Notes under the pieces: generated by a model
Told to the model about the DNA's origin: nothing
What the model saw: only the letters and a program-made list of their open reading frames with translations
The model's database searches: none
In this document: piece by piece, positions 60,665-64,000 of the stretch
Layout: every line of letters begins with the position of its first letter
How positions within the stretch are numbered: the stretch's first letter is position 1
Position numbers and translations under genes: made by a program
DNA from: CAWJPY01 sp963844865
Lineage (GTDB): Bacteria > Acidobacteriota > Thermoanaerobaculia > Thermoanaerobaculales > Sulfomarinibacteraceae
DNA length: 64,000 bases
Direction of reading: 5' to 3'
Assembly (NCBI GenBank): GCA_963844865.1
Contig: CAWJPY010000005.1
Location: 536,703-600,702 of the forward strand

Positions 60665-60975
60665 CGAGGTATCGAGCGTAGTAAGCGACCAGGGCGTCGG
60701 GTTCGCACGGAGTTTCTTGACTGCAAGCACCGGGCTTGTCGCGGTGCACCACCCCGCGCCCGTGGGCGTGGGCCAGCGCGTCCGCCACCTGCGCCCCGTA
60801 GCGCAGCGCCTGCTCGGAGGGAAGCGGCTCGCCGGCGAGGATCGTGGCCAGGGACCGCCCTTCCACCAGCTCCATGGCGATGTAGACCCGGCCCTGAGCC
60901 TCCCCCACCTCGTGGATGGTGCAGGCGTTGGGGTGGTTGAGTTTGGCCGATAGGAATTCCCTTTCGTTCCCCGGC
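60657..60975 (-). pseudogene. Bacterial Ser/Thr protein kinase fragment
   Basis: The frame reads EREFLSAKLNHPNACTIHEV, RVYIAMELVEGRSLATILAG, QALRYGAQVADALAHAHGRG and VVHRDKP: kinase subdomains III to VIb up to the catalytic-loop HRD. The ATP-binding N-lobe start and everything after HRDxKP are missing; the following residues are out of frame or unrelated. It directly adjoins the permease remnant, so two genes have been fused by deletion. Confidence 0.65.
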
Positions 60976-61007
60976 CACGTTGCCAGGTGCTCCAGTTATA
61001 GTATGAG

Positions 61008-62136
61008 ATGATTATGCCTCGCACGGAAATAGTCACCGCGGAAAGAGGATCGGAGCTCAGGGACTTCATCGACCTCCCCTGGAGGATCTATGCGGGCTAT
61101 CCCCAATGGGTTCCACCTCTGAAGAAGGAGGTGCGCCGGATACTGGACCCCCGCAAGCACCCTTTCTGGGAGTTTTCCGAGCGCATCCTCTTTCTGGCCC
61201 GACGCGGGTCGGAGACGGTGGGAAGAATCGCGGGTATCATCGATCGCCATCACAACCAGTTCCACGGCGAAAAAATGGGCATCTGGGGATTTTTTGAATG
61301 CGCTGATGATGCGGAGGCCGCGGCGGCGCTTGTTCTCTTCCGTGGAGACGTGGGCTCGTCAGAAGGGGATGACCTTCATGAGAGGCCCCCTCAGCCCGTC
61401 GATGAATAACGAGGCGGGGTTGCTTGTCGAGGGCTTCGATTATCCGCCGGCGTTGATGATGACTTACAACCCGCCGTATTACTCCAGATTGGTCGAATCG
61501 TGCGGTTTCACCAAAGAGAAGGACTTGCTGGCCTTCCTGATCGATGGCGATTACCGGCTTCCCGAGTGGATGGATCGTCTGGCTGGACGGATCGCCCAAA
61601 AAAAGGGCATCCGCATCCGGCCGCTCGATCCGAAGGATCGGGATGCCGAGTTTGCCCTGATCAGGGAGATCTACAATGACTCCTGGTCCGGCAACTGGGG
61701 TTTCGTCCCCCTGACCGATGACGAGATGCGGGACATTCAAAAGAGCGTGATGCCCTTCGCGGATCCGGACTTGGCTTTCTTTATCTACTATGAGGATGAA
61801 CCCGCGGCGGTCTGCGTGATCTTCCCCGACATCAACCCTTTGCTCAAGCGACTCAATGGGCGGGTCGGCCTGCTGGGTCTGCTGAAGTTCCTCAGGTATC
61901 GGCGGGAGATCAATGGATTGCGGTTGGTGATGTTCGGGGTCAAGGAGAAGTACCGGCAACTGGGAGTCCCCATGTTGGCCTTCCACCACATATACGAGGT
62001 CGTGAGGAAGAAAAGCGAGTATCAGTATCTGGAGCTGGGGTGGACCCTGGAGGACAACGAGGCCGATCAACACGCTGATAGAGGAAGCCGGCGCAAGAAG
62101 ATACAAGAAATATCGCATATTCAGAAATCTTTGTGA
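61008..62136 (+). pseudogene. GNAT-family acetyltransferase-like protein, two frameshifts
   Basis: ATG 61008 begins a protein of the large GNAT-like family: FIDLPWRIYAGYPQWVPPLK, FLARRGSETVGRIAGIIDRH, GIWGFFECADDAEAA. Near 61335 the frame shifts; it continues TWARQKGMTFMRGPLSPSMN, GLLVEGFDYPPALMMTYNPP, YYSRLVESCGF and GVKEKYRQLGVPMLAFHHIY. A second shift near 62063 is needed for the end, NTLIEEAGARRYKKYRIFRN. An intact gene would give about 375 aa. Base composition is lower in GC than the chromosome to the left. The acetyl acceptor is unknown. Confidence 0.7.
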
Positions 62137-62154
62137 TCTGATCGAGAGGAAAAC

Positions 62155-64000
62155 GTGCGATATCGCCAGGAGATCCGGATATGCGTGGCTGAGAAACGGG
62201 TTCCCATCATCGCTTTTGTCTGGCGGCCTGAGGAGATGGCCCCATCGGTGACACAAATGGCTCAGCGCACGGGGAGCAGAGCCATCTTCGATTTTTCCAT
62301 GATGGGGATCGGAGGCGCTGCATTCTTTCCTGCCGGAGGCTGATCCTGCCGGCCAGGTCAGCGATATCAAGATTTCCGCCGCCGCCTTGATGGATCCATC
62401 TCTGGAACGGTTCCTGGAAGAAACCGGGGTTCAGAACATCTGGGTGGAATACCCCCCCCCGTTTTCCCGTGGCGATCCTTCCGCCTTCCTACAGAGACTG
62501 AGGGCATTGTCGGAAAACCACCGTTGCTTTCCAATCATCGGAGACGTGGATCTCCTGGCCGCGATTGGTGAAAGACAGCTCGGGAATCGGGCGCATCGTT
62601 CTGAAGGGATGCGAGGCCTCTGGATTCGTGAGCGGCGAGACGACCTTGATTCTCTATTCGGCGGCCAGGGAAATGCTCCGCGCGCTCTCGAAGTCTCTGG
62701 ACATCCTCATCTGGGGCGGAGTCTGGACCCCTGAGGCGGCAGCGGCATTCCTGTCCACAGGAGCTGCCGGGATCGTCTTCGAGAGCGTCCATTGGCTGAC
62801 GGACCTGGTTGCCATTGATGATCTCCAACGCCAGCGGCTCGCCAGACTCCGCATGGATTCCACCGCGCTGGTCGGCTTGGACCTGCAGGTTCCTTGTCGC
62901 CTTTTCAACAAGGGGAACTCGCTGGCGTTCAAGGAGATCAAGGCGCTCGAGGACTCGCTGTGCGCAGCAGAGATCACGGAGGAAAGCCGTCGTTCCTTCG
63001 TCAGCCAAGTGCAGGCCAGGGCCCTCCACCCCCTGGAGAGCCATTTCACACAGGACGAGGTCATCCCTCTGGGTGTGGAGGCGGCCTTTGCGGCGTCGTT
63101 TGCCGAGCGTTTTGGGACCGGAACCGAGAGGCCGTGAGAGCCTTCATGGAGGAGATTCGCAATTCATGCCGCTCGGCTGAGGTAAAGAAGGATTGCTTCC
63201 TGGACAGCCCTGTCGCCAGAGAGATGGGGATCAAGTACCCCTTTATCCAGGGCGCCATGTCCTGCATCACGGATGTCCCGGAGTTTGCCCTCAGGGTTGC
63301 CGATGCCGGCGGATTGCCCACCATCGCCCTCGGCCTGATGGACGCGGAGGCCCTTGACCGCAGGCTGGGACGCTTGCCGGAGATCATGGGAGAGCGCCCC
63401 TATGCGGTGAATGTCGTCTCTTTGGCGGAGAACCCTTTCCGGGAGGCGCATCTGGCCTGGATCAAGAGACACAGGCCCCGTTTTGTCTGGATCGCCGGAG
63501 GGGACCTCTCCCCCGTAAGAGAATTGCTGGAATGCGGCATCGAGGTCGCGTACATCGCTCCCTGATGACGCCCTGCTGGGGCTCGCCCTGGAAGCGGGCG
63601 TCCGGTACGTGGTCTGCGAGGGGTACGAGGCAGGCGGCCACGTGGGGCAACATAGCACGCTCACCCTGGCGCAAATGGTGCTGGACCTCAAACGGCGCAA
63701 GCCATCCTTGTTCCAGGGCTGTCGCGTGATCCTTGCCGGGGGCATCTTCAATCGGGAAACCGCGTTCATGGCCGCCATGCTCGGCGCGGACGCCATCCAG
63801 ATGGGCACTGCCTATCTGGCCACCCAGGAGATCGTTGAGACCGGCGCCTTGACGGCGCTCTATCAGCGGATGATCGTGGAATCGCAGCCGGGGGGACGGT
63901 CGTTTCGGGCCGGAGCACGGACTTCGGGTGCGATCCTTGAGGACGCCGCGGGTGGCGCCGTTTTGTCTTTAGAGAGGGAGATCACAACCGGCCGCCAAGA
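62155..64000 (+). pseudogene. Tandem nitronate-monooxygenase-like (NPD) protein, multiply frameshifted, open at right end
   Basis: Pieces in successive frames read as one protein of more than 600 aa. First barrel: RVPIIAFVWRPEEM, VSDIKISAAALMDPSLERFL, IGRIVLKGCEASGFVSGETT, LDILIWGGVWTPEAAAAFLS and TGAAGIVFESVHWL. Second barrel: FIQGAMSCITDVPEFALRVA, DAGGLPTIALGLM, RYVVCEGYEAGGHVGQHSTL and LAGGIFNRETAFMAAMLGAD. Both are FMN-barrel NPD/IMPDH-like. The frame breaks near 62340, 62575, 63125 and 63560. Tandem barrels of this type are found at the N-terminus of some iterative PUFA/heterocyst-glycolipid-type polyketide synthases, which would lie beyond the window. Confidence 0.6.

Overview
The window is about 64 kb of high-GC bacterial DNA, probably an environmental genome or metagenome contig. 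The gene set points to a Gram-negative soil or aquatic bacterium: an ADOP-type duplicated orphan permease (a family typical of Acidobacteriota), a sulfatase-fold/TPR lipoprotein, bacterial Ser/Thr kinase remnants, an OmpA/TSP3 lipoprotein, a PilT-like pilus ATPase, IPTL-CTERM-like sorting signals and many secreted lipoproteins. Acidobacteriota (Thermoanaerobaculia-like) is my best guess. Myxococcota or a related phylum cannot be excluded, and there is no rRNA to decide. No rRNA, complete tRNA, CRISPR array or prophage was seen.

Left part, 1-44.4 kb: mostly ordinary chromosomal single genes and short operons. They include two exported adhesion-like proteins (1-2369), a furA-katG oxidative-stress operon (2713-5438), an SMP-30-like lactonase, a c-di-GMP GGDEF/EAL protein with a degenerate receiver domain, and a sulfatase-fold/TPR lipoprotein broken by a frameshift. 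A very large beta-helix protein with an internal IPTL-CTERM signal follows, then an esterase, a VWA/TSP3/OmpA lipoprotein, a penicillin acylase, a secreted NodB-SnoaL fusion, a PilT-like ATPase and a receiver/thioredoxin-fold/thioredoxin-reductase fusion. After these come small enzymes, an S41 protease, an acyl-CoA ligase, an HEVxPGH peptidase, a HAD phosphatase and an alkyl sulfatase.

Middle part, 44.4-57.9 kb: an accessory region rich in small mobile DNA. One intact REP-associated tyrosine transposase (RAYT, HUH/Y1 type) is bracketed by inverted repeats. Around it lie three families of short inverted-repeat elements with different bodies but the same GGTGCCAGG-type tip, and one of them precedes the 5-prime remnant of a second RAYT. 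These elements lie next to, and appear to have broken, a VanZ-like gene, an IS91 transposase and a DUF302 gene. Between them sit a visibly lower-GC nitrilase, a DUF885 peptidase whose motif glutamate is alanine, the ADOP permease, an APC amino-acid permease and a frameshifted CNNM/CBS protein.

Right part, 57.9-64 kb: gene remnants (methyltransferase, IS91, MacB-like permease, Ser/Thr kinase). From about 61.0 kb there is lower-GC DNA holding a frameshifted GNAT-family gene and a multiply frameshifted tandem nitronate-monooxygenase-like gene that runs off the end and resembles the N-terminus of certain iterative polyketide synthases.

Several otherwise well-conserved genes carry single-base frameshifts (sulfatase/TPR, rhodanese, CNNM, GNAT, NMO). 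Real decay and assembly error cannot be told apart from the sequence alone.
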